A stretch of DNA of 64,000 nt, from positions 5,001 to 69,000 of the forward strand of contig CAJNDS010000543.1 of NCBI GenBank assembly GCA_905221605.1, written 5' to 3'. A program made the translations under genes and the position numbers. The notes under the pieces are model-generated. The model had not been told where the DNA came from. It saw nothing but the letters and a program-made list of their open reading frames with translations, and made no database searches. Below, piece by piece: positions 52,657-63,904 of the stretch (positions within the stretch are counted from its first letter, which is position 1; each line of letters opens with the position of its first letter). This DNA comes from Symbiodinium natans (Eukaryota > Sar > Dinophyceae > Suessiales > Symbiodiniaceae).

Positions 52657-52772
52657 ACCCTAAACCCTAAACCCTAAACCCTAAACCCTAAACCCTAAAC
52701 CCTAAACCCTAAACCCTAAACCCTAAACCCTAACCCTAAACCCTAAAGCCCAAACCCTAAACCCTAAACCCT
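52657..52772. repeat. CCCTAAA array
   Basis: About 16 units. Together with the TTTAGGG array at 52887-52984 it brackets a GC-rich island (52783-52886) that is open on both strands and was not assigned. Confidence 0.95.
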
Positions 52773-53004
52773 ACTCCACTATGAGCCGATCCCGCGCATC
52801 AGTCCCTCGACCCTCGACTGATGCAAGCCCCGCTCTGCCTTGTGGAGCGGGCACGGGTCAGCTTCGGAGCGTCCTGAAGAAGATTTAGGGTTTAGGGTTT
52901 AGGGTTTAGGGCTTAGGGTTTAGGGTTTAGGTTTTAGGGTTTAGGGTTTAGGGTTTAGGGTTTAGGGGTTTAGGGTTTAGGGTTCTGTGCTGTGGTTACC
53001 CACA

Positions 53005-53106
53005 AGGGTCCATGTACCCATAGAGCATGCACGTGGGCCTCAAAAGGGGTTCCTATGCAGTAGCTGTAGGGCCCGAAATATGTAACTATATGGGTATGTG
53101 GGCCCT
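53005..53106. mobile_element. Foldback element, family M6
   Basis: GGGTCCATGTACCCATAGAG at the left and TAACTATATGGGTATGTGGG at the right as imperfect complements. The core GGGCCTCAAAAGGGGTTCC is shared with 12083. Confidence 0.65.
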
Positions 53107-53573
53107 TAGGATTGCTTCATAGTAATTATGAATACTCGTTGATATTAAGAAACCCTACTTGTATCAAAGTTATCCTCACTGTAGTATAACACGTCATTCT
53201 TGTCAGGAGTTACTACTGAGTAGTCGTCATCGTCGTTGTTGTCGTCGTCGTGGCCGTAGTGCTGGTGGTGAGAGGAGCATGCTTGACTCTTGTTTGGCGC
53301 TTCTTATGATTAGGATTTCCAGCTGGCACAAGGCAGAAGGAGCAAGCTTTGATTGTTGGGCGGGTCTCTTCCGGCCGATCCTGTCGCAAGCACCCAGCAT
53401 GTTTTTGGAGGTTGCAAGGTTTAGGGCTGCATAATCACTAAACCAGCCCTAAACTTTGAAACCGCCCATAACCCTAAACCCTAAACCCTAAACCCTAAAC
53501 CCTAAACCCTAAACCCTAAACCCTAAACCCTAAAGCCTAAACCCTAAACCCTAAACCCTAAACCCCAACCAAC

Positions 53574-53644
53574 CGGCCAAAAGGCTTCAGGGTGCGTGAT
53601 TTCGCGGATCTTGGACTGTGGATGGTTGGCCTTCCTTCTGTGGG
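53574..53644 (-). CDS. Putative exon, family unknown
   Basis: The minus strand reads HRRKANHPQSKIREITHPEA and then FWP between CCTACGAAG and the donor GTTGGTTGGGG. The plus strand is open too (CVISRILDCGWLAFLLWAS). The left border coincides with the end of a CCCTAAA array. Confidence 0.4.
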
Positions 53645-55698
53645 CTTCGTAGGAATCCAGGGCTCTAGTCCTCCTAGTTCTTAGCAGGAAATCCCAATAT
53701 CATCCCTTGGATATAAGGCACCGAATTTCCCAAACTCCGGACTAGTAACTAGAAAGTTGTGCTCTAGCTAGGACTTTTCGTGGAATGCAAGGACGGCGAC
53801 AGGTTTTGCACAAGGGGGCTCCTAAACCCTAAACCCTAAACCCTACACCCTAAACCCTAAACCCTAAACCCCTAACCCTAAACCCCTAACCCCTAAACCC
53901 TAAACCCTAAACCCTAAACCCTGTGAATCTGGCTCATCAGCCTGTCCTTGGATGGCACGGTATTCGTGCTCTCCGTGGCCGCACGAAGTCGACGGGCCTG
54001 CAAGATTTTGGGAAAGGGTCGTGGTTTTAGATGTAGTGCCCTGAACCCTAAACCCTAAACCCTAAACCCTAAACCCTACACTCTCAAGCCTAACCCTAAA
54101 CCTGTGTGTTTGACTCCAATTTAGGAGGGTCCAGGCTGGAAGTGACAATTCCGACGCTTCCAGCATTTATCTTATCGTCATTGCGCTGCTCAGTCTCTTT
54201 GCAGGCCGCATAAGCCCCAACAAAGTGTACATGTTCAGTCCCATAGGGGATTGCAGCATCCCAAAAAGTGTAAAGTGTACTCACTCAACTACTCAGACTT
54301 GAGAACAGCTGGTCTTGAACTTGAGCTCGCAAAAGCCCTACAAAACAAAAACGACGCACGATGCCCTTACTCCGAAGACACCCGGAGCCCGCACGGGTTT
54401 GGGGGGTTTGGGGTTTAGGGCCTTTTGGGGTTTAGGGTTTAGGGTTTGGGGAGTGGGGGATGCTGTCCTTAGAATGAGAGCCACCGGCATGAGAAACCTG
54501 ACCATATCTTCTCAAACAAAAGCGCATTCAAGAGAAAAGAAGTCCCATCAACAACAACGGCAAACCTGCAAACCCAAGCACCCCTGATTTTAATGAGGGC
54601 CGAAGAGGACGACAAAGAACATCAGCTGCTGACCTCTCCAGTCATCAGCACCTTGCATACGCAGCAGAAGAAGCAGGATAGGGTGAAGGAGGTTCAAAAC
54701 CCTAAACCCTAAACCCTAAACCCTAAACCCTAAACCATGGTTTTGCAGGGTTCAGGATTCTAAACCCTCAACTCTAAGGTGGCTGGGGGTTCGGGAAGCG
54801 CTAAGCGGTTTGCACGGCTTCGGCATCCATTTACTTAATGATACTGCACCTCCTCTCTAAACTCTGGGTTTAGGGTTTAGTTTAGGGTTTAAGAGTTTAG
54901 GGTTTAGGGTTCGGGTTTAGACACAGCCAGGCCTACTGCCACGAAGACGGGTTTAGGGCTTGTTCAGGGTGCCCTTAATCCGACACAGCGAGTTCAAACG
55001 ACAACAGTGCTGCAGCGTCCTAAAACAAAGCGCCAATACCCAAACTCTAAACCTGCAAACCTCACCCAGTCCGTTAAACTTAAAAACCCTTCTGATCCCT
55101 ACAAGGCCTGCAATCCTTGTACCCACCGTAATCCCTGTAGTCCCTGCAACCTCTACAACCCCGAACCCTACACCAAAAACTCCAAACTCCCAATAAACCC
55201 TAAACCCCAAACCCCAAACCCTAAACCCAACAGCAATCGGCCTCTAGGTGGCTCTGCGCACCGCGCGTGTCGCCCTCCCAGCAAAGAACCTCGCCACGCC
55301 TGGGCCGGCTGACGGCGAGGGTTTAGGGTTTAACTAGGGCTTGGGTTTGGGGTTTAGGGTTTAGGGTTTAGGGCTTAGGGTTTAGGGCTTAGGGTTTGGG
55401 AGGGTTTAGGAGGGTTTAGAAAGGTTTAAAGTTTAGGGTTTATGGAAAGCCGTACCCAAACCTATGGATTCCCTACTGTCCGTACAGGGAGCGCAACAGG
55501 GAACCCCTGCGAACTCATGGGGGGTTGGGTTCCCTAGGTAAGCGTCAGGGTTTAGGGCTTAGGGTTTTAGGGAACATGTTTCTGATGTTGTGGAACCCGA
55601 TGGGTGGGGCGGAAATTCCCCTCTTGACACGCGGCTGAAACCCGTGAATGCTTTCACATGCGATGCACAGACCTACACCACTAAAAACCCAAAAAATC

Positions 55699-55796
55699 GG
55701 GATCTTCCCCCTTATACTAACAGTCCTTAATAGGGAGAATAGTAGGGGATACTATAATCCCTGTGAAGGATTATTAAAATATAACGGGAACACCCC
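55699..55796. mobile_element. MITE-like foldback, family M1
   Basis: GGGATCTTCCCCCTTATACT at the left, with AAATATAACGGGAACACCCC at the right, and inner AACAGTCCTTAATAGGGA and CCTGTGAAGGATTATT arms. Confidence 0.75.
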
Positions 55797-55874
55797 TGAA
55801 ACCCCAAAAAAGCGTCGCCTGTACATCCTGGATCTCGATGCCATGGCAAGCTGCTGGAGCCTGGGATCACTTCT

Positions 55875-56020
55875 GGGTTAAGGTTTAGGGTTTAGGGTTT
55901 AGGGTTTGGGGTTTAGGGTTTAGGGTTTAGGGTTTAGGGTTTAGGGTTTAGGGTTTAGGGTTTGGGGTTTAGGGTTTAGGGTAAGTTTAGGGTTTAGGGT
56001 TCAGGGTTTAGGGTTTCGCT
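55875..56020. repeat. TTTAGGG array
   Basis: About 20 units with two TTTGGGG variants and a short AAG interruption. The upstream stretch 53820-55870 holds further arrays and degenerate repeats. A GC-rich island at 55232-55320 between arrays was not assigned. Confidence 0.95.
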
Positions 56021-56146
56021 TTCTGGTGTGAATAGGTTGCTGGGCCCTCAAGCTGAGTGAACAGAGCTACATCTATCCGCGCATACAGGGGGGGGCATTT
56101 TCGGCAATCCCCACGTGGCGAATGAATAGAGCTGCGACTATCGAAG

Positions 56147-56268
56147 CCTACATACTCTTAAGAACCCCAAGCCTAACTTTTTCGTGGGCTATGAAGAATA
56201 GAAGATCCCTGATCGGATTCTGAAAAAACGTACAACAAAGTAGGCTTGAGGTTCTTAAGGTAGGGAAC
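56147..56268. mobile_element. MITE-like foldback, family M2
   Basis: CCTACATACTCTTAAGAACC at the left and GAGGTTCTTAAGGTAGGG at the right. CCAAGCCTA / TAGGCTTG extends the inverted arms. Confidence 0.75.
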
Positions 56269-57040
56269 TGATGAACCCTAAAGCCTAAACAGGGAATCTT
56301 ATAGGGATCCCCTTGAACACATTCCATCAGCTCGCGCTAAACCCATAAAACCCCCAAACCCCTAAAACCCAAAACCTGTGAAGTTTGGCTTAGTGTTGAC
56401 GGTTTTGGCTTTGGAGCTGTCGATAAGAACTTGCGGTTTGAAGACCTTTGGCCTAAACCCCCAAGCATGTCCCGCCCAGCCACTTGTCCTCATCCAGCGA
56501 ACGCAGATGACCTGCAGCAGCAGCTTAGCAAAGCCCACTTGTTCTCACCACCCCCGGACCCTCGGTGTGGCGTTGCTAGGATTTCGTAGATTTTCAAGCA
56601 ATTAGTATTCTCCTCGTTCCGATTGCATTTTGTCCCACTTGCTGTCCTGCAACTAGTGGTGAATGGGCCAAAACCCTAAAGCCTCTGAACCCTTATTCCT
56701 AAACCCTGAACCCTATAAACCCTAAGCACTAAACCCTCACTCCATGTTCAGAGTGAGCTCTCAGGTTCGCGCAACGTCAACATCAGCAAAAGTTCAACAA
56801 AATGCGTCCAAAACCCAAACGTCACAGCCACGAAGCCCAGGACCCTCAGACCCCGAACCACCAACACTACCTTACACCCAAAGATTCCACCCCCCCTCCA
56901 CAAAAAAGAAAGCACACACACACACACACACCACAAACAACCAGCAAATACTGATATAATCAATATACATAACATATCTACATACATATAAATACATACA
57001 TCTATATATACATACACACTTTTTTTATACAACCAAAAAC

Positions 57041-57144
57041 TCCCAACGAGAGCAGCACCGACTCGAGCGGCCTAGCGCCATGAGCAGGTTCTCCGCGCGC
57101 TCAGCATGTCTGCTACTGAGCTCGCGCTTCACGGCTCGCCTGTG
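57041..57144 (-). CDS. Putative exon, family unknown
   Basis: The minus strand reads HRRAVKRELSSRHAERAENL and then LMALGRSSRCCS, a basic helical segment, between CTTTGAG and GTTTTTGG. The plus strand reads VLRALSMSATELALHGSPVL up to a GTTTAGGG border, so strand remains open. Confidence 0.35.
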
Positions 57145-57269
57145 CTCAAAGGTTTAGGGCCACAGGGCTCTGGCGTTGACCGGGTTTCGGGTTTAGGGTG
57201 TGTGGGTTTAGGGATTCGGGTTCAGGGATGTTTAGGGAGGCGCTTGAGCGTGTGACGCTTTTGTTGGGC

Positions 57270-57335
57270 TCTCGCTCTCTCTTTCTCTCTTGCTCTCTTT
57301 CTCTCTTTCTCTTCTTCTCTTTCTCTCTTTCTGTC

Positions 57336-57366
<31 letters not shown>

Positions 57367-57368
57367 GG
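57270..57368. repeat. (TC)n-rich pyrimidine tract
   Basis: CTCTTTCTCTC-type tract. The Ser/Leu/Phe and Arg/Glu ORFs across it are artefacts. Confidence 0.92.
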
Positions 57369-58399
57369 CCCGGAATGCCAGCTCTCACCGACAATTTCGT
57401 CCATACTGTCTGGATTGGGGTTGGGACGTGGCGTACCGCGTTTAGATCAGACTCACACAAATCTCAACTCAGGAAATGGGCCGACTCTGGGGGATAAACG
57501 AACCTAAAAGGGTTTATGGTTCATATACCTCGATAGGATTATAGGATTTTGGGGTACATGACTAGTACATGACCCCATTTTGGGCTTCGTTAGTCCCCCA
57601 GAAACCTGAAGGTGAATCTCTCCCATTCTGCGTGGCTGTTGTCCGAGTGGCTCTCAGAGCTCTCGCAATAGAATTCGGTGCCAAAAAACTGCAGAAAGCT
57701 AGAACCTATATCTGCCTGTTTATGTCTTCATAAGCGAACCTGGCACCCCCAAAAAGGGGGACAAGAGTACTAGGCTTCCTAGAAATACTGGGCACACCCG
57801 GAACAACCACCATCGAACAGAAACATTCTCATCAAGGGACTCAAGGAGGGATCCTGAAAAGGGATCTTAGGGGTTATTTAGGGGCTACCTAGGTATATAG
57901 GGACGAGGTATAACGAGGGTTATCTAGGGGAACAAGATTAAGTGTCCCTTCTAGGGGTCCCTCCTTGTACCCCTGAATGCTCTGCAAAACCCTGAACCCT
58001 AAACCCTAAACACTAGAACCCTGGCTACCCCTTCCCAGTCCCGCCCTCGACCCCGCACCCACCCGGTGGATACCCCCTTCCCACAAAAACAAGAGAGAGA
58101 GAGAGAGAGAGAGAGGGAGAGGGTTTAGGGTGATAATATATATATATATACACACATGTATACAGAGGCAAGAAAACACAAAACGGGTGCCGAGTGTCTT
58201 CAAGCTGGCCACGCTCAGCGCCTCAGCCGGAGGCTGAAAGGGGGAGGGGGGAAGAAAGGGATGTGAGATGATGTGAGGGTTGAGGGTTACAGAGGGTTTT
58301 GGGACTCGAAGGTTGAGTGATGTGGGACCTAAGGGCCCCCAAAGCTGCTCCCTAAACCATAAACCCTAAACCCTAAACCCTAAACCCTAAACCCTAAAC

Positions 58400-58474
58400 C
58401 CTCCCACTCCTCCAATGCAGCCCGGGCACCAAGACCTCGCAGCCTTCGCCGGCCAGGGCGGTCCACTTGTGGGG
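58400..58474 (-). CDS. Putative exon between inverted arrays
   Basis: The minus strand reads PHKWTALAGEGCEVLVPGLH and then WRSGR, starting after TGGCCAG (or 10 bp earlier after CTAAG) and ending at the GTTTAGGG of the left array. Confidence 0.42.
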
Positions 58475-58483
58475 CTGGCCAGC

Positions 58484-58628
58484 CTTAGGGTTTAGGGTTT
58501 AGGGTTTAGGGTTTAGGGTTTAGGGTTTAGGGTTTAGGGTTTAGGGTTTAGGGTTTAGGGTTTAGGGTTTAGGGTTTAGGGTTTAGGGTTTAGGGTTCAG
58601 GGTTCAGGGTTCAGGGTTTAGGGTTTGG
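58484..58628. repeat. TTTAGGG array
   Basis: About 20 units, the longest nearly perfect array in this orientation, ending in three TTCAGGG variants. Confidence 0.97.
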
Positions 58629-59067
58629 AGGCTTACGAGGTTCCTAGGTTCTCTTGCAGAGGGTCGAGCGTTAGGGAAAGGCTAGTCGGTTGGAGTTTGG
58701 GGTTTCGGGCTTGGTTTTGGGGATGGCACTTTTTTGGGGCGTGATCTTTCGTCGCCGCTGTGTCGACTGCCCCCCACAGCCTAGACCAAGCCCACTGTAA
58801 CACCCGGAAACCAAAACCCCAAACCAGAAGTCTTTAAGCCTTTACAGGTTCCGTTCCAAACCTCACGCGCACCACGCGCATCACCCACTTCTCCTAAGGC
58901 AAGCCAAAACCCCAACTTCGCCAATAAAAAAGAAAACGCTAAAACCCAGATGATGCCACTGATGGGCTTGCCTGAAATTACCCCCAAGCTGGCCAGCTGA
59001 TGCTCACTAAGCAACCCTGCGCTCATAAACCACAAGTCCCTTTGACCCGAACCCCTCATGCAACCTT

Positions 59068-59288
59068 AAAAACCCTAAACCCCTAAAACCCTAAAACCCC
59101 AAAACCCCAAAACCCTAAAACCCCAAAACCTCAAAACCCCAAAACCCTAAAACCCCAAAACCCCAAAAACCTCAAAACCCCAAAACCCCAAAACCCTAAA
59201 ACCCCAAAACCCCAAAACCCTAAAACCCCAAAACCCTAAAACCCCTAAACCCCGTAAACCCTAAACCCTAAAACCCTAAAACCCTAAG
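59068..59288. repeat. AAAACCCC/AAAACCCT array
   Basis: About 27 8-bp units that alternate irregularly between the ciliate-type AAAACCCC and AAAACCCT, a length variant of the local unit. It could show how one repeat type grades into the other. Confidence 0.93.
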
Positions 59289-59289
59289 C

Positions 59290-59378
59290 CGCACAATCCG
59301 GAAACTCGAAATCAAAGGCCGCCCAAGGGGCGAGGCACGCGACCGCCCCGATGACGTCACCCGGCCCCGCGACTTCCT
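59290..59378 (-). CDS. Putative exon, family unknown
   Basis: The minus strand reads EVAGPGDVIGAVACLAPWAA and then FDFEFPDCA between TTCGAAG and the GC donor GCTTAGGG, nearly the same donor string as the exon at 4663-4752 (GCTCAGGG). Both flanking arrays are C-rich here. Confidence 0.42.
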
Positions 59379-59727
59379 CTTCGAACCCTAAGCCCTAAAC
59401 CCTAAACCCTAAACCCTAAGCCCTAAACCCTAAACCCTAAAACCTTTCTAGGGTTTAGGGCTTAAAGTAGGAGGTTATAGTTTATAGCATGAAGCGCAGA
59501 GCAATCGAATGCACGCCCGCATCACGACTGGAGAAATAAAAACAAAATACTTGTGAGCAAGTCGGGCCCCTAAACCCTGAACCCTGAACCCTAAACCCTA
59601 AACCCTAAACCCTAAACCCTAAGGGCTTAGGGGGCTGGGGGTTGGCTACCAAAGGCTTTCTTGAGGTCTGGTATGAAGTTAGCTTCTAATAACTTCCCCT
59701 GTTGCAGCTTCAAGTTTGGGCAGAAGT

Positions 59728-59844
59728 CTACTAATTTGTTTAAGAGCCCCCCCAAAAAAAGCACAGCATGTTTCCTTATGTGAGCAAGTAAGGGATTCTC
59801 ATATGTCCAGTATTTGTGGGGTTCTTAAGCGAACAAAGTAGTAG
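59728..59844. mobile_element. MITE-like foldback, family M2
   Basis: CTACTAATTTGTTTAAGAGC at the left and GGTTCTTAAGCGAACAAAGT plus AGTAG at the right, 117 bp. Confidence 0.8.
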
Positions 59845-60077
59845 TTGGGGGGGTTGATCTAACTCGTGGGCTCCGTCAACCTTGAACGTATCAGGAAAGG
59901 AGAACATAGAGACTATACATGAAACTCAATTTTTGGGCCCAACAATTCGTGCCAAACCCCACCCCATAACCCTAAGTAAGCCCTAAACCCCAAACCCATT
60001 GCTGCTTCAGAATTTTGGCTGAGCGTTTAAGGCTTTCGGGCTCCTCTCCTTTCACTCCACGCCTGAAACAGAGTCTA

Positions 60078-60213
60078 AGGGTAATTAAATGGTCCCTTCA
60101 TATGGGCCCCGAAAAGGTACCCTTTATATACCCTGTCCAAATTAAGGGCCCATACATCAGAACCCTTTAAGGGAGGTAAGGGACCAGACTAATGGCCCAT
60201 GGAACTACCCGTA
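60078..60213. mobile_element. MITE-like foldback, family M5
   Basis: GGGTAATTAAATGGTCCCTT at the left and CCATGGAACTACCC at the right. It shares AAATTAAGGGCCCATACATC and GGAGGTAAGGGACCA with 16742-16840 but has an extra 35-bp segment. Confidence 0.75.
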
Positions 60214-60791
60214 GACAGAAGCCTCTACCGGAACCCAAGACAGCTTTCTTTCCCCATTTCCTTGGCTACTTCCATTTCTCTCCTCGACTCTACTTCAAGC
60301 CGTTTTAAACCCTAAACCCTAAACCCTAAACCCTAAACCCCTGTGAAGGCGCACTGTGTAAGGGACCATGAGCCATACCTGCCTCAAGTATGCCGGACCT
60401 CAAGACTAGGGACCCGCTCCTTTCTTTTTATACGGTGAGGTCGGGGCTGGGAGGTGGGTTTAGGGTTTTGGGTTCAGGGTTTAGGGTTTAGGGTTTAGGG
60501 TTTTTTGGTTGAGGCCAGAGCTGTTTGAGGATTTGGGTGTTGGGGTCAGCAAGTTGGGGTGCCTTGGCTGGGATCCTCCTCGTTGCACAATCTCCAGCAA
60601 CGGCTACATGACCTTCTTTACAACTGTAGCAATCGGGGCCTAGACCTATGTCACCTCAACCCTAAATCCTATCTTTGAAACTGCGTGAAGCCCTAAACCC
60701 TAAACCCTGAACCCACACCCTAAACCCTAAACCCCTAAACCCCTAAACCCTAAACCCTGAACCCCAAACCCAAAACCCAAGTCCTATCAAC

Positions 60792-60876
60792 CCTCAACCA
60801 GCGACCCAGCTGCGCCTTGACAACAGGCACCAGCCGTGTCATCCGGCTGCTGCGGGAAGACACCTGGGGTAATCTG
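60792..60876 (-). CDS. Putative exon, family unknown
   Basis: The minus strand reads QITPGVFPQQPDDTAGACCQ and then GAAGSLVE between CCCACAG and the donor GTTGATAGG. The frame is open throughout. Confidence 0.42.
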
Positions 60877-60916
60877 CTGTGGGTTGGAGGGTTCTGGGTT
60901 TAGGGTTTAGGGTTTT

Positions 60917-61007
60917 GGGATGTTCCCCCTTATGCTAACAGTCCTTACCCCCCGCCCCCCCTAATATAATCCCTCTTGGGGACTGTCAGTATAAGGGGGA
61001 ACATCCC
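60917..61007. mobile_element. MITE-like foldback, family M1
   Basis: GGGATGTTCCCCCTTATGCT and AGTATAAGGGGGAACATCCC are almost perfect 20-bp complements. The best-preserved M1 ends in the window. Confidence 0.88.
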
Positions 61008-61973
61008 CAAGTTCGGGTCGATGAAACCATGTGGGCATCACCCTAAGCCCTAGACCCTAGACTCGAAACCCGAAACCCTAAACCCTGAGGGACCCTTATG
61101 GGAAACCCAGCAGGATGACAAAGTTGATATATATATATATATATATATACATACATATATACAGATATATGCAAGTTACTATATATATATATATATATGT
61201 TTTTTGTGTGGGGGGGGAGGGAGGGGGGAGGCAGGCAAGAGCTTCAGCCCGTGAAAAGGAGATCAATCTCATACTCCCAGCAGACGAACATCTAAAATAC
61301 AACAGCTTTGCGCTCACAACACCTGGGTACTCCAAACGCGTCCGGCCGCGCGATCCAGGGTTTGTAGGGTTTAAGCTTATAAAGCAAAGGAGTAACACCC
61401 CTTTCTAAGCAACACTTCGAAGAGGAAGCGCAACACGCATGGCAGGTTTAGGGTTTATGGGGTATAGGGTATAGGATATAGGGCTTATGGAGTCAGGTTT
61501 AGGGGACATATCACATGACACAACGAACAAGCAGTCGGCACACAGAAGCTCCAAGTCCAGAGGTTGAAGAACCACAACAGTGATGATCCAAACCCAAACA
61601 ACCAAGACCAAAGAAATTAGGGTCTAGGGTTTAGGGTTTAGAGATTAGGTTTAGGGATTAGGGTTTAGGGATTAGGGTTACGAAGACAACCCCGAATCCC
61701 CAAACCTTCATCTGATCCCAGACTAAACGGCCCAACAAACAACCGCCACGCACTGCCAGCGTGAACGCGCCAGCGCAATCGTAGCTGCAATAAAAACTTT
61801 TAGGGTTTAGGGATTTGATGTAGCCCAGGAACCATCTCATAATTAGGGCACCCTAGGTTTTTTTCGAGTCAAGGCAACCCGAAACCCTGAGCCGAACGCA
61901 GAAGTCTCCGAATCCTTCAGCCTTGCATCCGAAACTGGGTTTCTGGGGGTCTGGGTTTATAAACCCTAAATTC

Positions 61974-62061
61974 GCAATGCAAAGCCACGCTGGCTGCACC
62001 TGCGACAGCTCTTGCACAACGGGCTCTGGCTCTTCCGTTAGCGACTCCTCGGAAAAAGCCC
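61974..62061 (-). CDS. Putative exon, family unknown
   Basis: The minus strand reads SEESLTEEPEPVVQELSQVQ and then PAWLCIA, an acidic stretch, after GGCTTAG. The donor would be the GA of GAATTTAGGG, a non-canonical type known in dinoflagellates. Confidence 0.42.
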
Positions 62062-62788
62062 CTAAGCCGGCAAGCTTTCCCTAACCCTAAACCCTAAACC
62101 CTAAACCCTAATCCTACACCCTAAACCCCAAACCCCAAACCCTAAACCCTAAACCCTAAACCCTAGAGGTCCGCAGAAGCTTTTTGAAAGTTCGAGCCCG
62201 CAACACGTTGGAGCAAGGGCTTTGTGGAGTTCATGGTCAGTTTGGTTGGCTGCCCTACTACAGTACCGGATTGTCCGGCATACCTGGGAAGCTCACGACG
62301 TTTGTGTACGCAAATTCGTTGGGGCGAGGGGGTGGTGGGGGGGGGGAAAGAGAGCTTGCAAACATGGGACTCTATCTTGCACCCCCCAAGGTTGTATCCT
62401 TGGGTTTTGGGGCCTAACTTTGAAGGTACCCTAAAAGAAGGGCTATATTACGAGTATATCTTAAACCCTTAATGCAAGGAAGAACAAAGGCAGGTCGGTC
62501 CTAAACCCAAAGCCCCTTAGTCCCATCTGATAGTAGCGTTAGCTCCAATGCCCACAACTCTAACCAAGCTTCAAACCTTCCAGCTGGGTTGCATGACAAG
62601 GGGGGTCGAGTGCTTCGAATGTAGGGTTCAGCCTTTGGGGATTCCGGGCCTAAACCCCTGCACCTGCAAGACCCTAGCCACACTCCCCTTCACTGCCTCG
62701 GCCACCAGTGCGTTTGTCGGCGTGGCCGCCGGCGCGGCCTCACGTGGTTCCTCGCCAAGCAGGTCGGCTTAGGGTGTAAGGCTAGCCC

Positions 62789-62890
62789 TTGAGATGTCCC
62801 CCTGAGACTAACAGTCCTGAGTAGGGATCATAGTACCCCCTCTGACAATCGCGATTCAGGACTCTTAGTAGAATGGGGCCGGGGAACCTC
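62789..62890. mobile_element. M1-like foldback (diverged)
   Basis: GAGATGTCCCCCTGAGACTA at the left, and CAGGACTCTTAGTAGAATGG at the right. The outer ends have decayed. Confidence 0.55.
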
Positions 62891-63021
62891 CTAAGCTAGC
62901 CCTAAACCGAAGACCCTGTAAACCGTAAGGCTCAGGATCCAACATATACGCGCCCAAGGCCGAAACATGGGTTCCCCTTCTCCCCCCCTCTCTGCTACCC
63001 TCCCTTGGCTCCCCCCTTAAA

Positions 63022-63036
63022 TAGCCTTGGCTCAAG
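63022..63036 (+). other. Possible second spliced-leader-like fragment
   Basis: TAGCCTTGGCTCAAG equals the last 18 nt of the leader minus an internal ATT. It stands alone, without an ATG or ORF behind it. May be chance. Confidence 0.2.
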
Positions 63037-63427
63037 TATCCCTAAATAGCCTTACTTATGGGGAGAACCTGGGGGGGGGGGGGGTAGTATAGAGAGGGGG
63101 AGAACCCATGAGCTTAGGAGTTTCGCGTCACAACGCTCGGTTTACCCCTGGAGAGTTAGCCTACACTGTACTACTTCACAGCACCTGAACCTAAACCCGA
63201 GACGGGCTCGAACTGTCCTTCTCCTCCTGACCTAAACCCTAGGACAAACCCGAAACAGCCAAAAGGAATTGAACAGCTAAACATTAAAACCCTAAGCTGC
63301 TAAACCCTAAGCTTGAAAACCCTGAAAACGCAAAAGCCCTCCAAGCCAAAAAGCACAACAAATCCTAAACCCCCAATCCTAAAACCCTGAACCCTGAACC
63401 CGCGTTCTTCTCCAAAACCCTCCTCAC

Positions 63428-63462
63428 CTGTGAAGCAGCGGCAACCGGAGCTCCTGCTGCCG
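63428..63462 (-). CDS. Putative short exon with canonical borders
   Basis: The minus strand reads RQQELRLPLLH between CACTGCAG and GTGAGGAGG. Good splice strings but very short. Confidence 0.3.
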
Positions 63463-63638
63463 CTGCAGTGTCGGGGTTTAGACTAGGGGGGTCAAGGGGG
63501 TCTAGGGTTTAGGGGTTTTGGGGCTACAGGGTTACACGGGTTTAGGTCTTAGGGTTTGGAGTAGTACTAGTAGCTTAGGGGGTTCGGGGGTTCCGGGGGT
63601 AGGCTAGGAGTTTGGGCCTTTGGGTTCGGACAAGTTAC

Positions 63639-63693
63639 CTCTCGAGAGCTGAAGCCAGCCGGAGGCGCGTTGTTTTGCTCCACATGATGGCTC
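63639..63693 (-). CDS. Putative exon, family unknown
   Basis: The minus strand reads EPSCGAKQRASGWLQLSR between GGATTTAG and the canonical GTAACTTG. A second frame is open as well. Confidence 0.35.
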
Positions 63694-63904
63694 CTAAATC
63701 CGCGGACGATCCTTGTCATATTGGGGTGGTTCTCTAGATTAGGGTCCTCTTGAGGATCCTGTTTATTAGGAGGCCGTGTTCTAAAGGCAAGCAAACCCGA
63801 ACTCACATTGTGTTTAGGAATTCAGGGCAGGATTTAGATCTGCGAATGTGTCCTTGGCAACACCTGGACCATGCTTTCCACCAGCTCACAAGCTGCAGCT
63901 ACTT

